NCBI GenBank assembly: GCA_913778495.1
Contig: CAJYVD010000004.1
Coordinates: forward strand, 170,532 to 234,531
Length of the DNA stretch: 64,000 nucleotides
Origin: an uncultured Pantoea sp.
Lineage (GTDB): Bacteria; Pseudomonadota; Gammaproteobacteria; Enterobacterales; Enterobacteriaceae
Direction: 5' to 3'
Positions within the stretch are counted from its first letter, which is position 1. Each line of letters opens with the position of its first letter. The position numbers were made by a program, and so were the translations under genes. The notes under the pieces were generated by a model. That model was not told the DNA's origin. It was given only the letters and a program-made list of their open reading frames with translations, and made no database searches. This document shows positions 8,796 to 16,225 of this stretch, piece after piece.

Positions 8796-9047
8796 ATGAA
8801 TAAGATTGATATCATTCACAAACACTATGTATTACGAAGTGGTTTGAACAGCCTGAGTGCACTTATGGGGAAGAAGATTCCCCTTGAAGGTTTGACACCC
8901 GAGCAAGATGCTGATGAGCAAGCCGTTGCGGAAAAAAATACATATTACAGGATGACTGATCCAGAAGATATTGATTATGACGCGGAGTGGATATTCATAA
9001 ATACTATGGAGGCTAAATATTCCTCTCTTCCTGATGTCGAGGAGTAA
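8796..9047 (+). CDS. Small acidic protein, copy 4 of 4, translationally coupled to the zeta toxin gene
   Basis: 83 residues. The N terminus (MNKIDIIHKHYVLRSGLNSL) matches copy 1, and the body carries LTPEQDADEQAVAEKN and MTDPEDIDYDAEWIFINTMEAKYSSLPDVEE. Its stop codon TAA (9045-9047) is one base before the ATG of the zeta gene, and its last codons provide that gene's GAGGAG ribosome site. This tight coupling is typical of toxin-antitoxin or effector-immunity pairs and is the main reason for linking the family to the toxin. It is shorter than PezA (which has an HTH) and shows no obvious likeness to the epsilon antitoxin. Confidence 0.85.
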   Translation: MNKIDIIHKHYVLRSGLNSLSALMGKKIPLEGLTPEQDADEQAVAEKNTYYRMTDPEDIDYDAEWIFINTMEAKYSSLPDVEE

Positions 9048-9048
9048 A

Positions 9049-9849
9049 ATGAACACTAAACCAGAAGATTTTACAGGAAAACAGCTTGAACTTGCCACAA
9101 AAAAGCTATGGAAAAAGCTGGTAATCCGTGAGGGACTTACGCCAGTAGAAACACCTCAAGGCTATTTTATTGGTGGCCAGCCTGGCGCTGGTAAGTCCAG
9201 TTCTATTGATCGTATACGAAATGATCACGGCAAAAATTTTTTAGAAGTTAATGTTGATGACTACCGTCAACATCATCCCAATTTCGCAAAGATTCAAGAA
9301 AAATATGGCGACAACTCACCAGCTTATACCAACGCATTTGCTGATGCGGTGCGCGACAATTTGGTGAAAAAGGCCTTAGAGGAGCGTATTAACGTCAGCG
9401 TTGAAGGCACAATGAAAACGCTAGAATCAACGCAGAAGCGCCTGGATGAATTTAAAAACAGCGGCTATGGTGTTAACGTTATTGTCCAGACCTGTAATCC
9501 GGCTCTTAGCAGATACGGAATTCAGAAGCGATACGATGACGCAGTTAAGCTTGGACAGACGCCGCGTGACGTTCCGATAGAATTTCATGATAAATGCGTC
9601 TACGCGTTGAAAAATAACGTGGACAAGATCATGCAGAATAATCCTGAGGCCAAATTCGAAATGTGGGAAAGAACGGTCCAGGGTGATAACAAACAAGTTT
9701 TTCCACCACAAAATAAGCAGGACATCAAACCCAGCGAGGTTTTAAAAGATATATTTAACCCGACTAAGCAGTATGCCGTGAAGCGCGAGCTGGAAAAATC
9801 GGCTGAAAATACTCAGGGAGTGAAAAAAAGTAAAGGTTACTCTCGATGA
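9049..9849 (+). CDS. Zeta-type toxin kinase
   Basis: 266 residues from the ATG at 9049, preferred over 9034 because GAGGAG lies 4 bases before it. It is a P-loop kinase of the zeta/PezT family. IGGQPGAGKSS is the Walker A loop (about 41-51), NVDDYRQHHPNF (about 68-79) carries the catalytic Asp region, and SVEGTMKTLEST (about 117-128) is the family's second core motif. Known zeta toxins phosphorylate UDP-N-acetylglucosamine and block cell wall synthesis. The last 35 residues are lysine-rich and predicted disordered (ending KKSKGYSR), which would suit a C-terminal T4SS export signal, but this is speculation. A plain toxin-antitoxin role is the alternative. Confidence 0.9.
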   Translation: MNTKPEDFTGKQLELATKKLWKKLVIREGLTPVETPQGYFIGGQPGAGKSSSIDRIRNDHGKNFLEVNVDDYRQHHPNFAKIQEKYGDNSPAYTNAFADAVRDNLVKKALEERINVSVEGTMKTLESTQKRLDEFKNSGYGVNVIVQTCNPALSRYGIQKRYDDAVKLGQTPRDVPIEFHDKCVYALKNNVDKIMQNNPEAKFEMWERTVQGDNKQVFPPQNKQDIKPSEVLKDIFNPTKQYAVKRELEKSAENTQGVKKSKGYSR

Positions 9850-9862
9850 TGCCTGTGTTAAA

Positions 9863-9900
9863 CAGAAGCCGCGTCGCGGCTTCTGCCTTCTGCCTTTTCT
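9863..9900 (+). terminator. Rho-independent terminator after the zeta gene
   Basis: CAGAAGCCGCG and CGCGGCTTCTG form an 11-bp perfect stem around a single central base (9863-9885), followed by a pyrimidine-rich run CCTTCTGCCTTTTCTC. It separates the zeta unit from the convergent trb operon. Confidence 0.8.
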
Positions 9901-10011
9901 CTAATACTTTCTCTCTGAATTCTTACTGCGCCGTGATCGGCTGACCTTACGCCTCAATACTTTCATCTCAATGTCACTATTCATGCCAAGTGACATGCAG
10001 CCTGAGCACTT

Positions 10012-10701
10012 TCAGGTGAAGAACAGATATCCCTGGCGGGAGAGGTACATGCGCAGCAAAACGATCAGATAAAGATGCAGCGGATAGAACGCGTAGAAAA
10101 ACCACTTCATGCGGGGAAGGGGAAGTGAAACGCGGCCAAGCACGATAACGATCGGCACGGCCAAGAGCGCATAAAAATTATGATTCACTGTTGCCAGCGA
10201 GGCACAGCAAAGTAATGCCACTAGCGCGTATCGCGTGCGGGTGGTTTTCAAATAGAGCCAGAGGCTAACGGCCATGGCAATGGCAGGCCACCAAAACTCC
10301 ACCGCCGACCCTGCAACCACAAAAATCAGAAGGGCGTAAATGTGAGAGCGGGGCTCGTTATTCTCCAGGCAATAACAGATCAGGGTAACGGCCAGCAAGG
10401 TGTATAAAATATTGAGCGGCCACCAGCCGTAGAGAATTCCGCCGAGTGCAATATAAGCCGGCGTCGCGAATAGGGCAAATATCGTCAGACGTGCCGCCAC
10501 CCGCAAATAGGTGCCATTTTCACGATTGCCGCTGCGCGCTAAATTACTCGCCAATACAAAGCAAAATAAAGGCATGGCGATACGTCCGACGTTATATAAA
10601 AAGGGGACGGTATCATTCAATAAGTATTTGTTGACGTGATCGCCCACCATTAAAACAAGGGCCAGCCATTTAATGAGAGTGAGGTTTTTAATCTGCATCA
10701 T
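10012..10701 (-). CDS. trbP: TrbP/TraX-family membrane protein (pilin acetylation type)
   Basis: A 229-residue polytopic protein with about seven hydrophobic segments. The TraX-family start is evident: LTLIKWLALVLMVGDHVNKYLL, then NVGRIAMPLFCFVLASNLARSG. TraX in F N-acetylates pilin; RP4 TrbP is the homologue at the end of the trb operon, and its need for transfer is not strict. Two ATG codons stand in tandem (10701 and 10698). A KorB operator occupies the 14-base space from trbN, where a ribosome binding site would be expected, so translation may depend on coupling to trbN. The adjacent RP4 gene trbO is absent here. Confidence 0.85.
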   Translation of the reverse strand: MMQIKNLTLIKWLALVLMVGDHVNKYLLNDTVPFLYNVGRIAMPLFCFVLASNLARSGNRENGTYLRVAARLTIFALFATPAYIALGGILYGWWPLNILYTLLAVTLICYCLENNEPRSHIYALLIFVVAGSAVEFWWPAIAMAVSLWLYLKTTRTRYALVALLCCASLATVNHNFYALLAVPIVIVLGRVSLPLPRMKWFFYAFYPLHLYLIVLLRMYLSRQGYLFFT

Positions 10702-10714
10702 TTTAGCCGCTAAA
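10702..10714. promoter_or_regulatory. KorB operator (OB) between trbN and trbP
   Basis: TTTAGCCGCTAAA is a perfect match to the RK2 KorB operator TTTAGCSGCTAAA. It fills the gap between the trbN stop and the trbP start, well inside an operon rather than at a promoter, so it may act as a KorB loading or roadblock site. Confidence 0.9.
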
Positions 10715-10715
10715 A

Positions 10716-11471
10716 TTAGCGCAGTTTGACACGGCCATAGACTGCGGCCAGCGCATCGGCTGCGGCTTTATTAAATTGCAGCGGCTGCACCGTCTCGCGG
10801 TAATCATTTTGCGAGACCCGGCTCACCGGCAAGGTTTTCACAGAGGCTGTGAAGCCCACCAATTGTTCCGGCGTGGCAGGCGTGGCGCTGGAATCCGCTG
10901 CAGTTGGCAGCGGCAGAGAGTGCGCCGCCGTGTCCACCTCAGGCTGAGCCGGTTTAACAGACACCGATTGCGGGGCGGCCTGCTGCGCCGCCAACTGCGG
11001 TTGCGGTGGCTGAGGAGCCGGGGCGGTGGCATCGAAGGTATTGAAACGCGCCTCGATCCACGTCTGCCATTTTGCGGCTTTGCGGATCAGATCGCTGCGG
11101 TAAATGCTGTTGTAATAAGGGGTGCGCGAATGATAGTTCGCGGCTTTGGTCCAGATATCGCCGCGATCGTTTTTAATATGGCCGCGAATACGCCACGCGG
11201 CCAAATCAAAGGAGTAACAGCCCGGCTGGGCCACATCTTCTGCGGTAATGCCATATTTTGCCAGGTCTCTGAGATACACCGTATTGAATTGCATCGGCCC
11301 CATGTCATAGGTGCCGTTATCGTTACGATTCTTGTTTTCCAGACCCGGCTTGCCACCCTCTTTTTCAGCTACCGCCAACATGATGTTGGCCGGAACCTGA
11401 TATTTGATCGCGGCCGTAATGGAGCACACTACGCGCTCCACCATGGCGGGAGGCACATCTAAATACGGCAT
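10716..11471 (-). CDS. trbN: TrbN, lytic transglycosylase of the T4SS (VirB1-like)
   Basis: A 251-residue soluble-lytic-transglycosylase-like protein. The catalytic Glu is in IMLAVAEKEGG (about residue 36), followed by GTYDMGPMQFNTVYL and a later Tyr-rich stretch (AANYHSRTPYYNSIY). This enzyme class opens the peptidoglycan for the secretion channel. AAGGAGA lies 6-7 bases before the ATG. No N-terminal signal peptide is visible. The C-terminal third is a Pro/Ala/Gln linker and a short basic end. The position between trbM and trbP matches RP4. Confidence 0.85.
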   Translation of the reverse strand: MPYLDVPPAMVERVVCSITAAIKYQVPANIMLAVAEKEGGKPGLENKNRNDNGTYDMGPMQFNTVYLRDLAKYGITAEDVAQPGCYSFDLAAWRIRGHIKNDRGDIWTKAANYHSRTPYYNSIYRSDLIRKAAKWQTWIEARFNTFDATAPAPQPPQPQLAAQQAAPQSVSVKPAQPEVDTAAHSLPLPTAADSSATPATPEQLVGFTASVKTLPVSRVSQNDYRETVQPLQFNKAAADALAAVYGRVKLR

Positions 11472-11485
11472 ACTGCTCTCCTTAA

Positions 11486-11839
11486 TTATAAGCCGCGCAG
11501 ACGACCAAATTTGTCGTTGATTTTCTCAATGGTGTCCGACCCTGCCGCCGGGCACTTATCCAGCTGACTTTTGCGCTTTCTTGAGGTGTGGTCCGGCAGG
11601 AACGCGCCGTGGCTGGTTTCAACGATATCGAAGTAGTCCGCCACCGGATTGGCACAGCCGCTGACGACGCCTTTGCCGGCCATGACGCCGGCTAGGCACA
11701 GCACCTGCTCACACGGATCGGCGGCTTTTGCGGGCGCGGTGACCGCTAACGCCGCGACCGCCAGCAGCATACCCGGCAGGGCGGTTTTCAGCGCGATGCC
11801 GTTAGAAGCTTTGTTTGTTTTTAAACTGTTCATATTCAT
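11486..11839 (-). CDS. trbM: TrbM, periplasmic T4SS protein
   Basis: 117 residues. A signal peptide is clear (LKTALPGMLLAVAALAVTAPAKAA) followed by the cysteine-bearing TrbM core DPCEQVLCLAGVMAGKG.VSGCANPVADYFDI and a Cys near residue 97. The conserved cysteines suggest disulfides. The molecular role is unknown, but RP4 trbM is in the mating-pair-formation set. The ATG at 11839 has AAGG at 5-base spacing and overlaps the end of trbL by 38 bases. Confidence 0.85.
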   Translation of the reverse strand: MNMNSLKTNKASNGIALKTALPGMLLAVAALAVTAPAKAADPCEQVLCLAGVMAGKGVVSGCANPVADYFDIVETSHGAFLPDHTSRKRKSQLDKCPAAGSDTIEKINDKFGRLRGL

Positions 11840-13370
11840 CCCCGCCTTGAGAAGATTGCTGATTTACGGAACCGGTATCTGCTCCGGTGTTCTGCGCCTG
11901 GTCGCTGCCGGTCGCGCCGCCTGAGGCGTTGCTGGCAAAGGCGCCCTGCAATGCGGTTTCATCAGAAACCATCGACCCTGCGCCACCACCTTCCTGGCGT
12001 GCTGCGGTTTGCGCACGAATCTGTGCCGCCAGTTGGCCACCTGCGGTTTGGGCGATCGCGTCTCTGGCCGCACTCATCTTGCTGCTATGCTTTTCAGCGC
12101 TGCGCGCGGCCATACCGCTGGCGAGGCTGCTGGCCATATGGGATGCCATTTTCCCCGCGCGCGAGAAGGACTGGGCGAAGCCACTACTGCCCCCGCCCGC
12201 GCTCTTTCCCCCGCCACCGCCGCCGCCAGCTGAACCGCCAGCGGCATCACCGCCGCCACCACCGCCGCCACCGCCAGCATCGACGCTGCCCGTGTCTTGG
12301 CCGCCACCACCCATGCCCCCACTTGAGCCACCGGAGCCGGATTCATCTGCCATGGCTGACTGTGCTGATTGGAAGGCCGCTTTCAGGGCATCAGCACCGC
12401 CTGCGGCAGCCGCTGCACCTGCAGCCGCCGCTGCGCCAGCGGTTGCGATTGCAGCGCCAGCAGCTGATGCGGCAGTCATTAAAGAGGCTGCACCGAAACC
12501 ACCGATTCCACCTGTTGATGCGCCACCCGCAATACTGCCTATCATTGGGGGAAGTTTATTAACGAGTACCAAAAGGACCAGTGAGGCCACCAGCATGACA
12601 AACATGGATTTAATTTGCATAGTTCCATCACCCATAGATTGATAATACTGGTCTATGAATGATTTACCGATGCCTACAATTAAAACCATTGTAAATAGCT
12701 GAAGACCGACATTAAGGACGGTTTTAAAATAGTTAATGGCAATATCTGAGGTCCATCTTGCTCCGCCCAAGCCAAGCAGAATTATCCCTGCATAACTCAG
12801 CACCCAGCCGGTAATTAACAATATAAGCATGTTAATTCCCACTAAGGCCAAGATGCATAATATTGCTGCGGCAAGCAGAAGCCCCACGGTGGTATCCGCA
12901 GGTTTCCATACAGAGGACTGATCGGCAGCCCGTGAGGCAATATCAAAGCCAATATCAACAATGCCCGAAGGATAAAGCTTTTGCTTCATTCCCGAGGCAC
13001 TCGCTGCCAATTCGCGTAATGAGTCCTGAATCGACATCGAAATTTCAGGGCCTTTTTGTAATAGATACCAAAAAAAACCGGCAACCACAAAAAAGCGAAC
13101 AATTTCTGCAAGCGCAGTTTGAATACCATCACCTTGCATTGCCAGCATGGCAAACGTCCAAACCATGCTGATCAATACTAAGCTCCAAAATAAATATGTT
13201 GCATACGAGGTGATGACTTTTCTCCAGCCCTCTGCAACTTGAGAAAAACGCTTCAGAATATCATCCAACAAGCCCGAGCTATTTAATTCTCCCGCTGCAG
13301 CATGCGCTTCAATACTGGTAAACAGTATTAAAATCATGACTGCAGGACCGAAGAAAGTCGAAAATTTCAT
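11802..13370 (-). CDS. trbL: TrbL, inner-membrane channel protein (VirB6-like)
   Basis: 522 residues from the ATG at 13370, four bases after the trbK stop. The N terminus (MKFSTFFGPAVMILILFTSIEAHAA) looks like a cleavable signal, followed by about five or six transmembrane segments in residues 30-290 (for example TSYATYLFWSLVLISMVWTFAM and GLLLAAAILCILALVGINMLILLITGW). The C-terminal 200 residues are low-complexity, rich in Gly, Ser and Ala, as in other TrbL proteins. VirB6-type proteins form the inner-membrane pore of P-type T4SS. An upstream extension to 13421 is open but would overlap trbK and has no signal. Confidence 0.88.
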   Translation of the reverse strand: MKFSTFFGPAVMILILFTSIEAHAAAGELNSSGLLDDILKRFSQVAEGWRKVITSYATYLFWSLVLISMVWTFAMLAMQGDGIQTALAEIVRFFVVAGFFWYLLQKGPEISMSIQDSLRELAASASGMKQKLYPSGIVDIGFDIASRAADQSSVWKPADTTVGLLLAAAILCILALVGINMLILLITGWVLSYAGIILLGLGGARWTSDIAINYFKTVLNVGLQLFTMVLIVGIGKSFIDQYYQSMGDGTMQIKSMFVMLVASLVLLVLVNKLPPMIGSIAGGASTGGIGGFGAASLMTAASAAGAAIATAGAAAAAGAAAAAGGADALKAAFQSAQSAMADESGSGGSSGGMGGGGQDTGSVDAGGGGGGGGGDAAGGSAGGGGGGGKSAGGGSSGFAQSFSRAGKMASHMASSLASGMAARSAEKHSSKMSAARDAIAQTAGGQLAAQIRAQTAARQEGGGAGSMVSDETALQGAFASNASGGATGSDQAQNTGADTGSVNQQSSQGGDEYEQFKNKQSF

Positions 13371-13374
13371 CACA

Positions 13375-13557
13375 TCACCAACCTTTTTCAGGACTCTTGG
13401 TGTATTGGCCTGCTTTACCACACGTCGTTTTTTCTTGCTCAGTCATGCTTGATACCGCTTTGCCACAGTCAACTTTGCCGGGCTCAGGTTTTTGATCGCA
13501 TCCCGTCATTGAGATGATGGACACAAGCATGAAAGCGGAAATGATTGTCTTTTTCAT
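13375..13557 (-). CDS. trbK: TrbK-like entry-exclusion lipoprotein
   Basis: A 60-residue lipoprotein with a signal peptide ending in the lipobox MTGC (Cys 20). It sits between trbJ and trbL exactly as RP4 trbK, whose product blocks entry of a second like plasmid from the recipient's inner membrane. Four further Cys/Lys-rich positions follow. The last nine residues, YTKSPEKGW, nearly repeat the end of TrbJ (YTKSPEVGW). Size and position support the call; overall similarity to RP4 TrbK cannot be scored here. Confidence 0.75.
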   Translation of the reverse strand: MKKTIISAFMLVSIISMTGCDQKPEPGKVDCGKAVSSMTEQEKTTCGKAGQYTKSPEKGW

Positions 13558-13572
13558 AATTAACTTTTCTCC

Positions 13573-14343
13573 TTACCAGCCCACTTCAGGGCTTTTTGTG
13601 TATGAACCTGAACGAAATGCTTGAGATGCTGCAGATTGCTGTGCCTCTTTATCTGCCTGCGCCTGTGCTAAGGTCGTCGCCGCATTTTGTTGAGCAACTA
13701 ACAGAGAGCGAATCTGCAACAGCTGATTGGTCTGCGCGCTAGCTAGCTGGTTTCCTGCCTGAATCGCCTCCATTTGACCTTTGGCACCCGTAGCCTGTGA
13801 CTGAAGATCGCGCAGATTATTCGCGTCCTCCTGCAGAGTCTGCTGCTGCTGGTCTAGTGCTTTAAATACGGCATCATTGGCTTTTTTGCGTGCCTCCGAG
13901 CTGTCTTTATCGGCATCCTGGAGCTTGGCTATTTCATCAGCCGTACACTCGACATTACTGTTAAAGCAGGGCGAGGAGCGGTAGTAGCTGATGTCTTTAT
14001 AGCGCTGGAGATAGGAATCTAAGCTCCCGGTCTGATTCTTGTAGTAGTTCAGCGTGTCCTGCGCCTGCAGCAGCTTATTGATGGTGGAGTTCGCCTGGTC
14101 CCACACGTAGGCGGCGGGCGCCACGGTGTTTTGCAGCATATTTTCATACTGCTGCAGTTGCGTTTGATACTGCTGAACCTGCTTGGCAACCGCCTCAACG
14201 TTATTGACCGCGCTGATGGTGGTCTGCACCACGTTGGTGCCGTCGATGACCGGGATACCGGCTTGCGCCGGTACGATCAGCGCCGAGGCCACAAGGGAGG
14301 CCAGTAATGCGCGTTTGGCCGTGGAAAATAAACGGTTTTGCAT
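13573..14343 (-). CDS. trbJ: TrbJ, minor pilin/pilus-tip protein (VirB5-like)
   Basis: A 256-residue secreted protein. The signal peptide ends around VPAQAGIPVIDGTNVVQTT, the usual TrbJ N terminus. The mature chain is helical and Gln-rich, with coiled-coil-like stretches (NNVEAVAKQVQQYQTQLQQYENML and LDQQQQTLQEDANNLRDLQSQ). VirB5-type proteins decorate the pilus tip and are thought to contact recipients. The C-terminal YTKSPEVGW resembles the tail of the next gene product, TrbK. It has 11 bases of spacing from trbI. Confidence 0.88.
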   Translation of the reverse strand: MQNRLFSTAKRALLASLVASALIVPAQAGIPVIDGTNVVQTTISAVNNVEAVAKQVQQYQTQLQQYENMLQNTVAPAAYVWDQANSTINKLLQAQDTLNYYKNQTGSLDSYLQRYKDISYYRSSPCFNSNVECTADEIAKLQDADKDSSEARKKANDAVFKALDQQQQTLQEDANNLRDLQSQATGAKGQMEAIQAGNQLASAQTNQLLQIRSLLVAQQNAATTLAQAQADKEAQQSAASQAFRSGSYTKSPEVGW

Positions 14344-14354
14344 CGTCTTCTCTC

Positions 14355-15788
14355 CTAGTAATCAAAGGACTGATACGGCTTGGTGAAGGCCAGGTCTTTC
14401 GTCACCATAATGTTGAAACGGTAGCCCGGGCGAATTTCCAGCGTCGGTGCGATGTTGAGGTTTTTCTGCACCACCTGCGCGATAGCCTGACCGAAGACCT
14501 GGCCTAGCGCCGCGCTCATTTCGCTGCTCATGTTCGGCGCCTGATTAGACGTGGTGCCGTTGTTCTGATCGCGATCCTGCGAGTACGCGATGGTGGCCGT
14601 AATACCGGACAGCAGCAGCGCGTTGCCAAAGATGCGGAAGTAGTGGTTGTTAACCTGATCGCGGAAGCCTGAATAGCCCGCCATATCGGCGCCCGGCATT
14701 GAGCCTAAGTCCAGCGCTTTGCCATCGGGATACACCAGACGCTGCCAGGCGATCATCACACCTTCCTGACCGTAGGCCACATCGCTGGAGTAGGTGCCCA
14801 CGACGCGCGTACCGTGCGGAATCAGCAGGTATTTGCCGGTGGCGGTGTCATACACATCCTGCGATACCTGGCCGACAATTTGGCCTGGCAAATCGGAGTT
14901 GATGCCGCTGATCATCACGCCAGGGATCACCCAGCCGGCGCGCAGCTCATACGGGCTGTGCGGGGCGGAAACTTGCTCATCCAGCAACCAGCGGTCGCCG
15001 CTGCCTTTCTTGCCATACTGGTTGATGTCGTTACGGCCCACGGGCGAACCGCCCACGGATGCCAACGACATGCCGCCGCCGCTTCCGCCGCCGCCTATAC
15101 CACCACCGCTGCCATCGTTGCCACCGTTCATGGTGGAACGGATGCGTTGCACCTGTGCCTCATAACTTGAGGTGGGATCGGTGTTGTTTTGTTCCATCTG
15201 ACGGCGCACGTTGGCAATTTCTTGCAGCATTTCATCGCGTGACTGCGGCGTGTTACCGCTGGCGCGGGTACGCTGGCCTAACTGATCCGGCAGGTTGACC
15301 TGCGTTTTCGCTTTTACCGCGTCCATGAAGTCGCGCATTTTATTGCGGCGCATCTGATCCAGCTCGGGATCGTTCTGCTGCGGTGCCTGCGCGGTGCGCT
15401 CGGGGACCGGCGGCTCATCCGGGTTAGCGACCGGCGCAACCGGCACAGACGGCAGGGCGGTGGTCGGTTTCTTCTCCGCGAGCGTGTTGTTCTGCTCTGG
15501 CAGCGTCGGCGGGGTGGCCGGGGCTTCAATCAGCCCGCTACTGCCGCCGCCCAGTACCTCATTCGCCATAGCCGAAGAGGTGCGATTCCCGCTGTGCGAC
15601 TGCGTGGATTCCGCATTCTCCGCCGCGCTTTGACTGGCGCGCTTGTTGGCGACATACGCCACGACTAAACAAAACGCGGCCACGCCTGCCAGCGCAATGT
15701 ACATCGGGCGTTTGTTGACGCGGCGCACGCCGGTTTTGTTCGCAGAGCCTGGAGAGGCGTCCGGAGACATTTTATCGTTGTCAGCCAT
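14355..15788 (-). CDS. trbI: TrbI, T4SS core-complex protein (VirB10-like)
   Basis: A 477-residue protein with a short cytoplasmic N terminus, one transmembrane helix (PMYIALAGVAAFCLVVAYVA, about 28-47), a Pro-rich periplasmic linker, a Gly-rich stretch, and the conserved C-terminal TrbI/VirB10 domain (GWVIPGVMISGINSDLPGQIVGQVSQDVYDT, PHGTRVVGTYSS, VMIAWQRLVYPDG, then ITATIAYSQD in the outer-membrane antenna region). VirB10 spans both membranes and gates the channel in response to the ATPases. It lies 4 bases downstream of the trbH stop. Confidence 0.92.
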   Translation of the reverse strand: MADNDKMSPDASPGSANKTGVRRVNKRPMYIALAGVAAFCLVVAYVANKRASQSAAENAESTQSHSGNRTSSAMANEVLGGGSSGLIEAPATPPTLPEQNNTLAEKKPTTALPSVPVAPVANPDEPPVPERTAQAPQQNDPELDQMRRNKMRDFMDAVKAKTQVNLPDQLGQRTRASGNTPQSRDEMLQEIANVRRQMEQNNTDPTSSYEAQVQRIRSTMNGGNDGSGGGIGGGGSGGGMSLASVGGSPVGRNDINQYGKKGSGDRWLLDEQVSAPHSPYELRAGWVIPGVMISGINSDLPGQIVGQVSQDVYDTATGKYLLIPHGTRVVGTYSSDVAYGQEGVMIAWQRLVYPDGKALDLGSMPGADMAGYSGFRDQVNNHYFRIFGNALLLSGITATIAYSQDRDQNNGTTSNQAPNMSSEMSAALGQVFGQAIAQVVQKNLNIAPTLEIRPGYRFNIMVTKDLAFTKPYQSFDY

Positions 15789-15791
15789 CCT

Positions 15792-16223
15792 TTATTCCTC
15801 GCGTGTCCAGGGGCCAGCCGGGTAGGCTTTGCCATCCGTTGCTACCACGAAACCGCGCGTCAAGCTGATGCCGCGCACGTAAGTGGTGACCTGGTAAAGG
15901 TTCGGGGCCACGGTGTTCAGCACATAGCCGATGGGCGTCGCGTTTTGCGATTGACCGTCTTTAGTGAACTCCTCCACCGCGTAACCGCGCGCACGCAGAC
16001 GCTGCACCAGTGACGCGCCGAACGCATCGTCGGTTGGCTGCTGCATGGCGAACGTGGTGCGACCCGGCGGATAGAGCGCAGCCAGCTGATACACGGTGTT
16101 ATCCGCCATGCTGCTGGAGGCGAGGGGCGTGGCGCTAGAGTAGTTGCCGTAGCCCGACGCGCAGCCCGTGACGATCAGCGCGGCAGCCAGCACCAGCGCA
16201 GCGCGTAAATGCATCCCTTTCAT
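15792..16223 (-). CDS. trbH: TrbH, outer-membrane lipoprotein of the T4SS
   Basis: A 143-residue lipoprotein with lipobox VTGC (Cys 21) after a hydrophobic signal. TrbH sits between trbG and trbI in IncP systems and takes the place of the VirB7 lipoprotein in the outer-membrane core complex. Here it shows the folded domain seen in longer TrbH proteins (GASLVQRLRARGYAVEEF, LYQVTTYVRGISLTRGF). It starts two bases after trbG ends, suggesting coupled translation. Confidence 0.85.
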   Translation of the reverse strand: MKGMHLRAALVLAAALIVTGCASGYGNYSSATPLASSSMADNTVYQLAALYPPGRTTFAMQQPTDDAFGASLVQRLRARGYAVEEFTKDGQSQNATPIGYVLNTVAPNLYQVTTYVRGISLTRGFVVATDGKAYPAGPWTREE

Positions 16224-16225
16224 TC

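Larger units (their letters stand above)
7359..9047 (+). repeat. Four tandem diverged copies of an approximately 480-base gene unit
   Basis: Four related open frames start at 7359, 7840, 8324 and 8796, giving periods of 481, 484 and 472 bases. The spacers are also related: those after copies 2 and 3 both begin with AAAAAAGCCTGAACTCAAGAG, and each new copy has its own purine-rich ribosome site. Copies 1 and 4 resemble each other at the N terminus (MNKID.IH.HYVLRSGLNSL, KKIPLE), and copies 2 and 3 share MSKHEN. The order is therefore A-B-B-A rather than a simple ladder. The block is clearly AT-rich compared with the trb genes. Confidence 0.9.

Noticed and set aside
9034-9048. Earlier ATG for the zeta toxin (MSRSKMNT)
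   Set aside because: It would overlap the preceding gene and has no ribosome site, while the ATG at 9049 has GAGGAG in front.
11887-12642. Long proline-rich open frame on the plus strand
   Set aside because: It is the complement of the Gly/Ala/Ser-rich C-terminal coding part of trbL; the proline codons are just the reverse of glycine codons.
13910-13920. ATCCTG sequence resembling an IncP nick site core
   Set aside because: It is inside trbJ coding sequence, without the surrounding oriT inverted repeats or adjacent relaxosome genes.
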